From: Gnetum montanum
Lineage: Eukaryota > Streptophyta > Gnetopsida > Gnetales > Gnetaceae
NCBI GenBank assembly: GCA_015680685.1
Contig: MNCI01003927.1
Coordinates: 216,924 to 280,923 of the forward strand
Length of the DNA stretch: 64,000 bases
Direction of reading: 5' to 3'
Made by a program: the position numbers and the translations under genes. The stretch's first letter is position 1; each line of letters begins with the position of its first letter. The notes beneath the pieces are model-generated. The model was not told the DNA's origin and did not search any database. It was given only the letters and a program-made list of their open reading frames with translations. This document shows positions 35,750-46,213 of this stretch, piece after piece.

Positions 35750-37400
35750 TTTTCAAGTTTCTTCTCCTTGGGTTTTCATATATTTTTGGCTTACAAAGCA
35801 TCCTTTCTTGGCTTATTTTGATGAGACTAGGTAGTCATGCTATAATGTTTTATCCTTAAATGACAATGTGATTGAATATTTCCATAGCTTCCATAATAAA
35901 AATAGATAGTATTTATCAATTAAGGTAGATGTTCAAACTTGGGTGTATAGCTCCATTTTGGTGAGATAATCGTGGATACTTGATCATGGAAGTTGTTTCT
36001 CAGTCCTATTTTTCTTTTTTCATTTTTTCCTTATCTTAGGTAAGTCTCCTTTCTTTTTGTAAATTTTTGATTGATAAGCTTTAGGTCTGCAAGTTCCTTG
36101 TTGATCTACTCATGAGAAAGGGTTAGATTTTGTACCTCAACCCTTAGATTTGATTTTTCCTTATCAAGATTTAGGTATTTGCCCTTTATTTGTTCATATT
36201 CAATTTCTTTAATATGTAAGGTCTTTTTCAATGTGATAGATAAATTTTGAAAGAAAACTACTTCTTTACAAAGTAGATGATATCTTTCTTCAATTGTACC
36301 TTTAGCTTCTTCAACTTCTTCTATGCCATTGATATGGTTGATGATGAGAGCTTCATGTGTAAGAGCCATGTAAAGAAAGTGTGAACTTGGCAAAGTGTCA
36401 TTAGTTTCTTCTTCACTGTATTTGTCATCCCAACTAGTGTAGAAATTTTTTATTTTCTTTTCTTCTCAATTGTGATCCTTTTTTGGTAACCTATTTGTAC
36501 TAGGATATTCAAAGGCCATATGGACTTTTCCATCACATACGCAACATTCTATAGAAGAAGCATCAAAATTTGAAATTTTAAAAGTCTTACCTTTTTCCTT
36601 ATATTTAATGCTTAATTAATTGAAGTTCATCCCTTTTTGTGCTAGAAGACTTTTTACTCTTCTTGACAAAAGAGCTAGTTCATCATCACTATTTTCTTTA
36701 CAATCAAATGACTCTTTATCTTTTGTGGAGCTTTTAAGAGTTATAGGCTTCTCCTTGATGGCACCTTCACTTATGAGATTCATCACATATGCTACAAGTG
36801 CACTTTTTAGCTCTTTAAACTTTAAGAAAAAAAATTCCTAATTTCTTCCATGGAAGTAAATTTAGGTGTAAATTTAGACTAAAAAGTTCTTATCATTTTG
36901 ATGATATCTTCACTTTCAAGTAGAACCTTCCTAGTTTGTCTAATGACTACTACTATATCATTAGCTCTAGAAATGTAATAATTGATTGTTTCCCATTTCT
37001 TCATTTTGAGCTTATCATATACACTTTGCAAAACTAAGAGTTTGGATTATTTAACTATAGAGATTCACTCATAAGTAGCTTCTAACACTTTCCAAATTTC
37101 TTTGGCAGTTTTGCATCCATCTATTCTAATGAACTCTGGTTTACTCAAAGCACAATAATTTCTAGCTTTAGAATGAAACATAAATTTTCTCTTATTAATA
37201 TCAAACCACTCATCTCTTGGCTTAGAAGTGATGATAGTTTCTCTTGAGCTTGCCTTCTTGATGAAGACTAGATGAGAGTAATCTTCCAAGATAGATTTTC
37301 ACACTTCAAACTCCATGGATTCAAAGAACTCTTACATTCAATCTTTCCAATATGCAAAGTTGATTTCATTGAACATTGGTGACTTTTTATAGGATGATCC
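35750..37400 (-). pseudogene. Copia gag with coiled-coil segment
   Basis: The N-terminal part (37065-37289) reads ARNYCALSKPEFIRIDGCKT followed by AKEIWKVLEATYE, the UBN2-type gag signature of plant Copia elements. A charged segment (36106-36393, KGTIEERYHLLCKE to LDKEKSNLRVEVQNL) predicts a coiled coil, as in several SIRE-like gags. The zinc knuckle could not be placed confidently. Gag forms the particle around element RNA. Confidence 0.7.
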
Positions 37401-37462
37401 TACCATCATTCACTTCTAAGTTATTACACTCACACGGGAAGTACCAAGGGTTCAATACGACT

Positions 37463-38516
37463 TGAAGATCAAGAACTTAGAGAGGTGGGGAGAGGGGAAG
37501 GGATGAATAAGTTCATACAAGTAACACCCAATTTTTGCACTACTACTTTTACATAGTTCCCCAACTTAGATAAATCCACACTTAAAGGGTAGAATTTGTA
37601 CATACCTTTGGACTTTATTTCATCAAAAAATGTGGTTTCAAGGATATCACAACCTTTACAAGGTAAGCTCTCAAGTTCAACAAGGGATATTTTCTCTTAA
37701 GAAACTCATCCAACCCCTCAGGATCCCAACAAGTTATTAAGCTTTATAAAGGATTCCTTTTCTCAAAAATTTCATCCAATCCCATAGGGCTTTCATAAAA
37801 CATGAAAAGAAAGAATAAGAAAGAATTAAGCTAACACTTCTATTTCCTTATTTTGAAGCTCAATACAGATACACATACAATAAAAGATAGAAGATAGAGA
37901 ATTGAGGATTTGATGTACACAATATGTTTATTTAATTTCTTATACATAACTTAAATTATCTTCTTGAGTATGTTCTCCCTTTGTAGCCTTGTTCCCTTCC
38001 ATTTTCCGATTAGGATCTTGACAATGGCTTGAAATGGCTAGTCAAGACATCTTCTATGAGGTTTGACATGTCTTACTAATTTTGCTATTGGGTAGGGGAG
38101 ATGTGTTGTTTATGCTTAATATGTCTTGGAAAGGGAGGAGACATCTCCCTAGTAGGAAAGATGTCTTAGAGAAGATGTCTTGTCTTGGGACAATGTTTCT
38201 TCTCTCTAGAGGAGACATCTCCTATTTCTGGAGGATGTCTTACTAGAGACTAGACCTTCTCAACAAAGATGACTTTTGTCAGCATGAGACATCTTGTTAG
38301 TCTTCAAGATGTCTTCTTTTGAATTGGGATGTATCCTATCCTCATTCTTTTTCAAATTCCTTACATCTTCTCCTATACTCTATCATCACAAATTATCAAT
38401 TCTTGCTCTCTTCTTGGTTTCCTTGATGTCCCAAAATTAGCTTCCTTAGGCTCGTAAAGTCAAACATTTTGACCAATTCTTCATTTTTAATATTTTGACA
38501 CGCAAAAAGGTCAACA
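37463..38516 (-). repeat. 5' LTR of the Copia element
   Basis: About 1054 bp, 124 bp longer than the other LTR. At least ten GAGACATCT / AAGATGTCTT motifs, or one-base variants, occupy 38040-38340. Clear divergence from the 3' LTR indicates an old insertion. Confidence 0.85.
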
Positions 38517-39162
38517 AAATTATCTAGAGGCACAATTCTCATCCTACTAATTAGGTCCCTAGGAGGATTAGTAGATGAGAAAAAGCCTAATCTTTTTAAG
38601 TGGTTATTCCTAGGCTCAAACTTAGGTCTTCAACTTGAGAAATGAACACCTTACAATTATTCCAAATGATAGTTACTATTAATAATTACTTTCCAATGAA
38701 TTTAATTAATGATTTACTTCCTAAGCATGCATTAAACATGATAGAATGAGTATGATTGATTTTGAGCATAAACACGTATCATTTGTTCATCCCAATAGTG
38801 CTCTTACTTTGTATGCCTAACAATAAAAACTTGGTAATCTAGTAATGATCACATGAGTTTGAGTTATGTATATTAAATCAAGAATGGATGCTCATCATCT
38901 AGGCTAGATTACAATATACATTTTATTTTGATTTTAGTTAGATTTGCTTAATCATTACCACTACAACATTAACTTACATTTTCCTTAGCTACACCTAATC
39001 ATGCAAACCAAAGGCCATCACAAGTATAGTTAGGAAGACAACAACCTATAATAATATAATTAAATTTCTAGAAATTTTGTTAGTCTAGTCCATAGATTAT
39101 GATTAGGCCACTTATAATACTTATGAGTTGTATGAGTAGGCATAAGGAACTCTCACCGCTTA
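38517..39162 (+). repeat. Family A LTR, right part after the Copia insertion
   Basis: It contains ACTTGGTAATCTAG (about 38829), GGATGCTCATCATCTAGGCTAG (about 38885), and CATCACAAGTATAGTTAGGAAG (about 39013), in the order found in other family A LTRs, and ends CCGCTTA. The left part is 30645-31041. Confidence 0.5.
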
Positions 39163-39675
39163 TCATTAGTATCATGGCTGGGGACTAGTTCTAATCTTCT
39201 AGATTAATTTTTATCATTAATGATTAATATTAAAAGATTCATGATTTAAATTTTGAAAAATATTAATATTTTATTAAGTCACATACATTGATTCAAAATA
39301 TCTACTTCTCATAAAATTAATTCCTTGCCTATTGATAATCCTACAATAGAAAATAAAAGAATAACTAAAAATAATGATGATGCACCTTACCAAGTGAAGA
39401 TGATCTACTAGGATTCAAATTCTTACTATCCAAAATTTTCCTTCATTTTGCACAAAGATGAAAAAATGAGGTGGAGGAACCTATAAGGCAACATTATGTT
39501 GTCTCCTAATTGGGTAATCTCATTTATGCTAATAGCTACATTGATGAAAGATGGACTAGAACCTATTATACATAAGTATATAGTAGTGAATGAAATTTTC
39601 ATGCCTTATCAATTTTTAGAATCTTAACACTAAAAAGATCATTTTATGAAGGTCGGCTATCAAGTTCCTAAGTGA
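39163..39675. other. Spacer between oppositely oriented family A LTRs
   Basis: AT-rich, without a frame or clear primer-binding site. TATCATGGCTGGGG follows the left LTR by seven bases and might be a decayed primer site, but it does not match a tRNA complement that I can name. Confidence 0.35.
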
Positions 39676-40502
39676 TGAGCAACAAGTAGTCCCTACACCC
39701 AATCATATGAATCACTAGTGTTCATTAAGTGATCCAGTTGAATTCTATAGACTTTAACTCTCTAAGTACACTTTAGCTTGGTAGTGAATCTCAAGGACAT
39801 GACTATTTTCTTCTTAGTTCCCCTTGTGAGATTCAAGGATATGATTAAGTGTAACTAAGGATCATGATTTGTATAACTTTTATATTTTTTATCTATTTCA
39901 CTAAGTGTGAAAATAAATCAATTAAATGCTAATTATTCTAGTAAATAATTAATTCCTTAGAATAATCCTAACATAAGAATCCATTCCCATCTACCACATA
40001 CATCCTAAACACATTGCAACGCTACTGGGTTTCCAAGCGTGAGCACCATTGGGATTACCAAGGGTTAACATTACCTTGAGATGGTCATACCTATGTGCAT
40101 TAATTATCCATATTCAAGTAATTAATTGATAGCATAAAAGTAAATAGCATGAATAGTAAATTATTTAATTAAATATTAGGGTAAGTCTAAGTATTGCAAG
40201 GTTTATTAAGAAAGCTTATCTTTATTGCCATTCACACTGAAGTATCCAGGTACATTAGTGCTCAAATAAAGATCTGTACACTTTCCAACTCCTCCTGCCA
40301 GCACTTATAAAATATTCTAACTCTTAAATGGACAAACTACAATAGATCCACTATGAAACTAAATAATAAATTTCTTAAATGTAGTAGGTGTAGGTATTTA
40401 TATAGGTAAGACTAGACACTCCATCGATGTGTACGCATCGATGCATCAAATCATGCATTGATGGGTACGTGTCAACTAGATCCAACCAATCATAACTCAT
40501 CA
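39676..40502 (-). repeat. Family A LTR, minus orientation (827 bp)
   Basis: On the minus strand it starts TGATGAGTTATG just after the polypurine tract CATGGGGGTA, has a CTATATAAATACC box near 40390-40405 and AATAAAGAT near 40220, and ends CTTGTTGCTCA at 39676. It is an inverted counterpart of 2250-3123 and retains CTTGGTAATCCCAATGG and CTTGGAAACCCAGTAGCG segments. Confidence 0.65.
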
Positions 40503-41150
40503 TACCCCCATGACTGAATGAAAATTCATCCTTGAGAGAACAAAAGGATCAACAAGTTTTTTATAGAATTTTTAAAAGGTATGGGATTATTGACTAACTG
40601 ATTAACTAACCAACTGACTCAAACTAATGCTAAGTGCCCAAGTGTATAGATTTACAACTTTACAAAAATTGGTGTTCATGAAAAAAATTAAATACCTTGA
40701 AAAAATTGATAGTTGAACCTCTCTAGAAACTTAAAGACAAGAGGAAAAAATCAAATGATCCCAAGAAATGAAGGCTTTTGAGATGCCAAAGAACCTTCCC
40801 TTGCCTTTGGTGGATGCAATGATTGTGGTTGAGGCTATGACAGTTGTGGCTATCTTGCTATAGCTACAACTGCTAGTGGAAGATGAAAAGCATCTAGGAA
40901 CACTTCATCTTCTCCTCCTTACTTCAAGGATTGTACATGTTTCATGTAGCATCACTAATGTGGGCTGGTATAAGAACATCCCATGAATAGGAAATTGCAA
41001 GGAACTACTCCTTCACATTGAAAAACCAAGTAGCAAATTGTTTGCATTCAATGATAACATTGTGTAACTCCTGTTAGTGAAGCACCCCAAAATTTGAAGA
41101 CATTCTTGCTTCACTAGGTCTTTGCAAATCGTGCAGTGTCATGGTAGCTC
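40503..41150 (-). pseudogene. 3' end of the family A coiled-coil frame, second copy
   Basis: Minus-strand sequence from about 41150 to 40790 matches codons near 1600-1930: both contain ATTGAA-YGYAAACAATT, the stretch around TGGGATGT(G/T)CTT, CCCACATT, and CTAGATGCTTT/CTGGATGCTTT. Further minus-strand sequence (40790-40503) matches the 3' untranslated region at 2009-2249. Here a CGA codon is retained where the first copy has TGA, while this copy has its own stops and at least one frameshift. Homology ends near 41150-41180, where the LTR of element D begins, so the N-terminal part was removed or separated. Confidence 0.65.
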
Positions 41151-41179
41151 TTCAAGAGATGGATGCTCTGATTTTTAGA

Positions 41180-42612
41180 CTGTCCACTTCAGCAAGTTTT
41201 TTAAGTCAAGGAGTCTTGCTACGCAACACTACACCATGTAGTGTAGCAAAATTTAGAAGACGTCTGCAAAAGCACAGTGCTACGCTATGTTGTGCTACAT
41301 AGTGTAGCGCAGCGTAGCAAAAGCCAGACAGTTAGTCCCCTTGCCTGACTTCAAGTCCTTCAGCAATATCTCCCTCCTTTAGAAAGTGGCGAACTTGGCC
41401 AAAATTAGGTCATGTTTGCTGCTACGCTACGCTAAGCTACATGGCACATCGAGGCGTAGGAATTCTACAAAAGTGATAGAAGGCATCTCAAAGGGTGGGA
41501 TCAGCAAGTTCACAAGCTTCATAGTGAAAAAGGTAGAGTTTGCATATTGGCAACGTTTTTGCGACTAAGGATAGCTGCTACGCTATGATACACTACATAG
41601 CGTAGCATAGCATAGCAAATCTACGACCAGTAGTCACAACACTGCGAAGGTTCTCAACACATGCAGTGGGACACAATGTAGATTTTTGCTTCAAACTGAT
41701 GGTTACACTACACTACGCTATGCTACGCTGCGTAGCGTAGCATAGCATGACGAGATGCTACGCCACGCCAAACATGCTACGCTACAAAGCATAGCAAAGT
41801 GGTGAGTTGTTACATGACATTAATGCACCTCACCTAATTGCATCATTACTCTAACAATGCAATTATAGCATGGCAGGCTCGTAATTACGGTGTGGCAGAC
41901 TCACCCAATAGTAGGTTAGCATAAGCCTAGGGCATGTGGCATCCAAACCACATCTTTTGGGCACCCTCAGCCCTATAAATACCCCAATGACCATCAAGGT
42001 CCAGGTTTCGATTTTCTGAGTAATCTAGTTGACTAACAATTTTGTTGGCTGAAAAGCAAAAGTCAACATTATAACCTTGAGCATTGTAAGCTTCTTGTTT
42101 TGACATTATAAATAGTTAGCATTCTTAGTTGGCATTTCATTCTTCTCTTTCCTACCACCTTGGTAGTACTTCACATCATTAACATGTGAGCCCACGTTCA
42201 AGCGCACAACCGTCTTGCTCTACACGTCTTGGTTACTCTCGGGATCCTTGCGCTGCCTAGCGTTGTGCAACTAATTGTATCCATCTTGATAGAGCGAAGT
42301 CATAGCTCCGAAGCGGTGCATTTTTCTAACTGCATTTTACTTTGTCTCATTCTTATCATTCGCATTTTTACACTGTTTTCTTCCTCTTTTACATTTAAGC
42401 ATTACTTCGTGCTATCAGTCTCGTTTTCAAATTACCCAGTTGCAAAAGGTTATATTAACATTGAATAAGTCCCTATTTGATCGACCAGATCATTTAGGGC
42501 GTCCCATTTCCATTCCATCCAGCACGACCCTCCCATGGAAATGGGGTTAAGACTATCGCCGACTGATGGTCTGTCAACATTTTTCCAACTGCCGACATTT
42601 TCAGTTGCTACA
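41180..42612 (+). repeat. 5' LTR of element D
   Basis: The right end TTGCTACA (42612) is followed by a 7-bp spacer and the primer-binding site. TATAAATACCCC is at 41974. U5 contains AAGTCCCTATTTGATC and ATCATTTAGGGC, shared with element C. U3 (41210-41800) is dense in GCTACGCTA / TAGCGTAGCA motifs, including an inverted repeat with 10-bp arms at 41718-41727 and 41736-41745. The left edge is only approximate (TGTCCACTTC near 41182). Confidence 0.65.
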
Positions 42613-42619
42613 GTTTTTC

Positions 42620-42636
42620 TGGCACTAGGAGGAGGG
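42620..42636 (+). promoter_or_regulatory. Primer-binding site of element D
   Basis: TGGCACTAGGAGGAGGG. Element E has TGGCACTAGAAGGAGGG at the same place (45584-45600). It starts with the TGG that pairs with a tRNA 3' CCA; I cannot name the tRNA with certainty. It fixes the LTR end at TTGCTACA. Confidence 0.65.
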
Positions 42637-42660
42637 ATTTTTCATGCCCTTTCCACATGT

Positions 42661-42971
42661 CATGGTAGTCCTATAAGCCTTTTGCACCCTGATACGCATT
42701 AGCATAAACTTGATACCCGTTTGTGTTTGTTTACGCATCGTGTGGTGTAGATTGGTCACCTCGATAGTTCCTTGGGAGCCCTACAGAACATAAAGCCTCT
42801 AGTTGCCAGCTAACTTGCCTATCCTATGGTAGTCTTGCATGCGTTCTATACCCTATCATGCACTAGTGTAAACATGACATCCTTTTGTGGTTGTTTATGC
42901 ATTGTATGGTATAGGTTGGTTGCCTTGACCGTTCCTCAGGAGCCCTACAAGAGATAAAGCATTTTTTATTG
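42661..42971 (+). repeat. Two-copy tandem repeat (164-bp period) in the leader of element D
   Basis: Copies at 42661-42807 and 42825-42971 share TATGGTAGTC, ACCCTRAT, GTTTRYGCATYGT, GGTATAGGTTGGT-type sequence and AGCCCTACA followed by ATAAAGC. They lie between the primer site and the gag start. No coding role is seen. Confidence 0.7.
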
Positions 42972-43067
42972 CTTCCCAATTCCTTTATTTTCTCTCCTTC
43001 GCAAAACTATTCAGCTTTTTGATTTCTTTGCTTTTTTCTATTTGCAAAATAGTCTAGCTTAGTAACA

Positions 43068-43456
43068 ATGGCTTCCACAACTACTGTTGCTAATACCTTC
43101 AACGTTGAAGTTCTTATCATGGTTCAAGGCATCACTGGTGCCGAATAATCACTGAACCCAATGCTGGAAACACGTTGATCCCTTAGGATCCAAAATTGGG
43201 GACCTGAAGGCTTGGCCTAGCAACATGAGTGCTATAAATTACTCTATACAAAGGTTCAGGCAAACCTTCCTTTGGATGTACATGAATTCGAGGGCAAACG
43301 TAGCTTCGAGTTTGCTTACTGCGATGGGAAGGAGTTTGTTCCCACTCCCGACATTTCCATACCTTTGACATAGATAAACCAAAGGCTTCTAGACCAACTA
43401 ATCTAGTTGGCTAGGCTTAGGGAGCAACATTACATAACATATAACTAGGATGGCAC
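43068..43456 (+). pseudogene. N-terminal gag of element D, cut by element E
   Basis: Open from ATG at 43068 with six stops (two at the end) and no indel. It includes KVQANLPLDVHEFEGK and SFEFAYCDGKEFVPTPDI. Element E gag has a related NFICVKIQANLPIDHMKIEA near 46389-46450, so this is a conserved N-terminal gag segment of the group. The frame stops where the E LTR begins (43457) and resumes in phase at 60525 when one target duplication is left out. The codons left of the break end in a DGT-like stretch, and the right side opens with an acidic S/D/E-rich stretch, as E gag does near 46600. Confidence 0.7.
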
Positions 43457-45578
43457 TGAAAACAACACAACATTTTGGCTAGCCCTTTCAGACAGAAAAT
43501 AAAGCTAAGTCATGATGATCCCCAGCATGACCAAGCTCCAGAGCATCAAAACAAGATCGAATGGAGCATAATTGAAAAGGAAAAAGTTCCTCTGGGCCCA
43601 AAAGTGACTACATCATTATTTGGCATCAGGACTTTCAAGTTTTGCATTCAAAATACTTGGTTTTGACCAAGTATATTTTGTTCACGCTGGGCTGTACGCT
43701 TGCCAGCATACAAACCAGCGTATGGCAACTTTTGGGCCCAAAAATGAGTCAAAACATGCCAGAATTGAGCATATGGACCCCCCATGACCTTTCCCAAGGT
43801 CCCTAGTAGCTCCCGGTCTCTTGAAAATTCAATTTTGGGTCCTAAATGGTGCAATTTGATGTGTATACGCTGAGCACACCTTGGTATACGCTGGCCAGCG
43901 TATAGCCCAGCGTATACCATCAAAAAGGGCCCAAAACAGGCATTATGGAGCAAGATTTTCACATCAACTCAACTCCTGGAGGTAGTAAAACTATCAAGCA
44001 TCATCACTAGCTCCTAAAGATCAATTTTTGACCTTGAAATGATGCATTTTCATGCGTATACGCTGGGTACACCTTGCTATACACTGGCCAGCGTATAGCC
44101 CAGTGTACACCACCATGAACGGGGAGAATCAGGCAGTTTTGGTCAAGTTTTCAACCAGGAATCAATCCTCAAGACATGGGTAATAATCCTACAAGGTCAA
44201 AAGCTTCAAACCTTCAGTTTTTGGCTTCCAACGAGCCATTTTCACCTGTTTACGATGAGCACACCTTGGGATACGCTGGCCAGCGTATAGCTTAGCATAA
44301 ACCACCAAAACAGGCCCAAAACTGCATCAAAATGAAGTCAAAATTAGCATCTGGACACCCTAGAGGATCAACAGCACTTAGGCATCAAGGGACAAGCACT
44401 AGCATACAAAGTTAGACATCCAACATGACAGTTCATGAGGTGTACGCTGAGGTTGATGCTGGCCAATGTATAGCCCAGCGTCAACCCTAGAAAGTCCTTC
44501 AAAATAGCACAAAATTAGGGAAAAATTGGCTCAAATTTAACATACAGCACCCATAGAACATGAGGCATGTAGATCTATAGTCAAAATTGGCTTTGTAGGT
44601 CAAAATTTGGTCCAAAATGCATCATTTATGGTCCATACGTTGGCCAGCGTATGGAGTGTATACACCAACGTATATGCTAGCATACACATGCTAGACACCC
44701 AATCTTATACGTTGAATGCTATACAAAGATTCCAACACACACTAGAGCATTTCAAGACATGCTAAGGAAAAAAAAAACCAGCAGGCCAGAGCATGGATTC
44801 AGAAGCCAAAGACATCATTCTTATTCTTTTGTAAATTTTAAGTTTTTTGAGCGTTCCAACCCTATACACTGGGCATTCATATGCCAGCATGTGTGCTACA
44901 CGTTGTACAGTTGTAACATATCCACCTGTCTCTCGATCTAAATTTTTCTCACCTCACAGCCACTCATCACCTTCTAGATCCGAATCTAACGCCCAAGATC
45001 TTATAAAAACCCTGATTTTTCACTAGATCAAGGTTAGCAATTTTTAAAAACAGACACAAAAACTAGAATCTAGGAAACTTAGCAAATCTGGGGCATCAAC
45101 CTTTGTATGCTGGGCATCAGACTTGGATGCTACATTTCCCTGCAAACCAAAACCTGCATCTTCCAACACCTATCATCACCCACCCGGGCTAAACATCTGC
45201 CTTGTGATGAATCCACAATTGTGTTCTGACCGGTGTACATTGTAATCATTTTTCAATACAAAACAGTTTACATTTTTCCTAGATTTATTGCAATTTTCTT
45301 TGCTTTTCCAGTTCACATTTACATTCCCATTTACATTATTATGCCTATTTATATTATGATTTACATTTAATGTGCATCGTTTACGTATAACCCAACGCAT
45401 TGCAAAGTGCATACGTTGGGGAAGTCCTCGTTTGATCTGTGTGCAGACCATTCAAGGCACTCTGCCTTCATCCATTTCAACTTACCCTCAAGTGAAGGTA
45501 GGGTCTTCTGTATTTCTTTCGAGGGTCTCTTGGTGTTTTTTTCATTCCAGCCTTGCACCAATGATTTTAGATGGTATA
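43457..45578 (+). repeat. 5' LTR of element E (2.12 kb)
   Basis: It starts TGAAAACAACAC and ends ATGGTATA; by comparison with D and C the ancestral end was probably TACA. U3 (about 43680-44660) is a run of six degenerate modules about 192 bp apart, each centred on TACGCTGGCCAGCGTA with flanking CAGCGTATACC arms; the copy at 43885-43904 is a perfect 20-bp palindrome. TATAAAAA is at 45002. U5 has AAGTCCTCGTTTGATC. Confidence 0.85.
45002..45009 (+). promoter_or_regulatory. TATA box of the element E 5' LTR
   Basis: TATAAAAA preceded by AAGATCT; the 3' LTR has TATAAAAC at 59950 after the same AAGATCT. The transcription start would be about 30 bp further, giving a U3 of roughly 1.55 kb. Confidence 0.55.
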
Positions 45579-45583
45579 GAAAA

Positions 45584-45600
45584 TGGCACTAGAAGGAGGG
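45584..45600 (+). promoter_or_regulatory. Primer-binding site of element E
   Basis: TGGCACTAGAAGGAGGG, one base different from the site in D (42620). It lies five bases after the LTR end and thirteen bases before the first AGATCT unit. Confidence 0.65.
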
Positions 45601-45613
45601 CCATTTTTCTCCT

Positions 45614-45855
45614 AGATCTACGTCTTGCTATCCCAGATCTACCCTTTATGACTGCAGATATGCACCCTGTGATTGCAGATCTATGTCTCGTTCCACTAGA
45701 TCTATGCTCAAACATTGCAGATCTGCATTTTTCTCTCTTAGATCTACCCTCTGTGATTGTAGATCTACACACTATGACTGTAGAACTATGTCCTGTTCCA
45801 CTAGATCTACGTTCAAACATTGCATATCTATGTTTTGCTCTCTTAGATTTGTGCC
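45614..45855 (+). repeat. 21-bp AGATCT tandem array encoding DL heptads
   Basis: Twelve units start at 45614, 45635, 45656, 45677, 45698, 45719, 45740, 45761, 45782, 45803, 45824 and 45845: exactly 21 bp each. Eight of the twelve begin with perfect AGATCT. Read from the ATG at 45561 through the primer site to the TAG at 45861, the frame is open for 100 codons and gives seven-residue repeats of DL-x5 form (DLCSNIA, DLHFSLL, DLPSVIV). Units cycle with period five: unit 4 matches 9 at 18/21, 5 matches 10 at 19/21, 6 matches 11 at 16/21. I do not know this repeat. It could be a leader peptide, a DNA or RNA structural array, or both. Confidence 0.9.
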
Positions 45856-46213
45856 ACATCTAGCATTCATATGCTATTCACCTATATACGCTGCATCTTT
45901 ACTGTTTTTTTTTGGCCAAAATTTCAATTTTTATGGTATACGCTGTAGTTCACCTCCCCTATTGGCATTTACAGTTGCATTATATCCTGTTTATCATCTT
46001 TATACATTGTGCACAGTTGGTGTACGCTGTAATCCCTACTCATATGCTACCACCACTATGTATACGCTGCTACCTATATGTTGTTCCAACACTTAGCCAA
46101 ATTCTCTCCTGTTTACGCTATATACGTTGACAACACTTAGAAATTTTTTTGCTCCCTGTCCAACACTTTACCAATTTTTTTTTGTTTACATTGCCATACT
46201 TAAAGTACTTAAA
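45856..46213 (+). other. Leader between the 21-bp array and gag of element E
   Basis: Non-coding, with repeated TACGCTG-type motifs (near 45950, 46022, 46064, 46117) and AACACTTAG (46089, 46133). The same two motif types recur in the protease-RT spacer at 51350-51600, so the two regions share an origin. Confidence 0.5.

Larger units (their letters stand above)
31042..38516 (-). mobile_element. Copia retrotransposon, complete structure, decayed coding
   Basis: Minus-strand element of 7475 bp: 5' LTR 37463-38516, gag (about 35750-37400), integrase (about 34760-35260), RT (about 33150-34260), RNase H (32735-33150), polypurine tract AAAAATGGGGAGAT (31972-31985, minus strand) and 3' LTR 31042-31971. 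LTRs start TGTTGAC and end ATCTTCA. Integrase before RT defines Copia; the polypurine tract and TGTTGA start resemble SIRE/Maximus-type elements. Flanks TCATT and AAATT do not make a convincing target duplication. It lies inside a family A LTR. Confidence 0.85.

Noticed and set aside
45614-45855. A CRISPR array
   Set aside because: Units are 21 bp with only about 6 bp constant and no separate spacers, the sequence is plant-like, and no cas-like gene is present.
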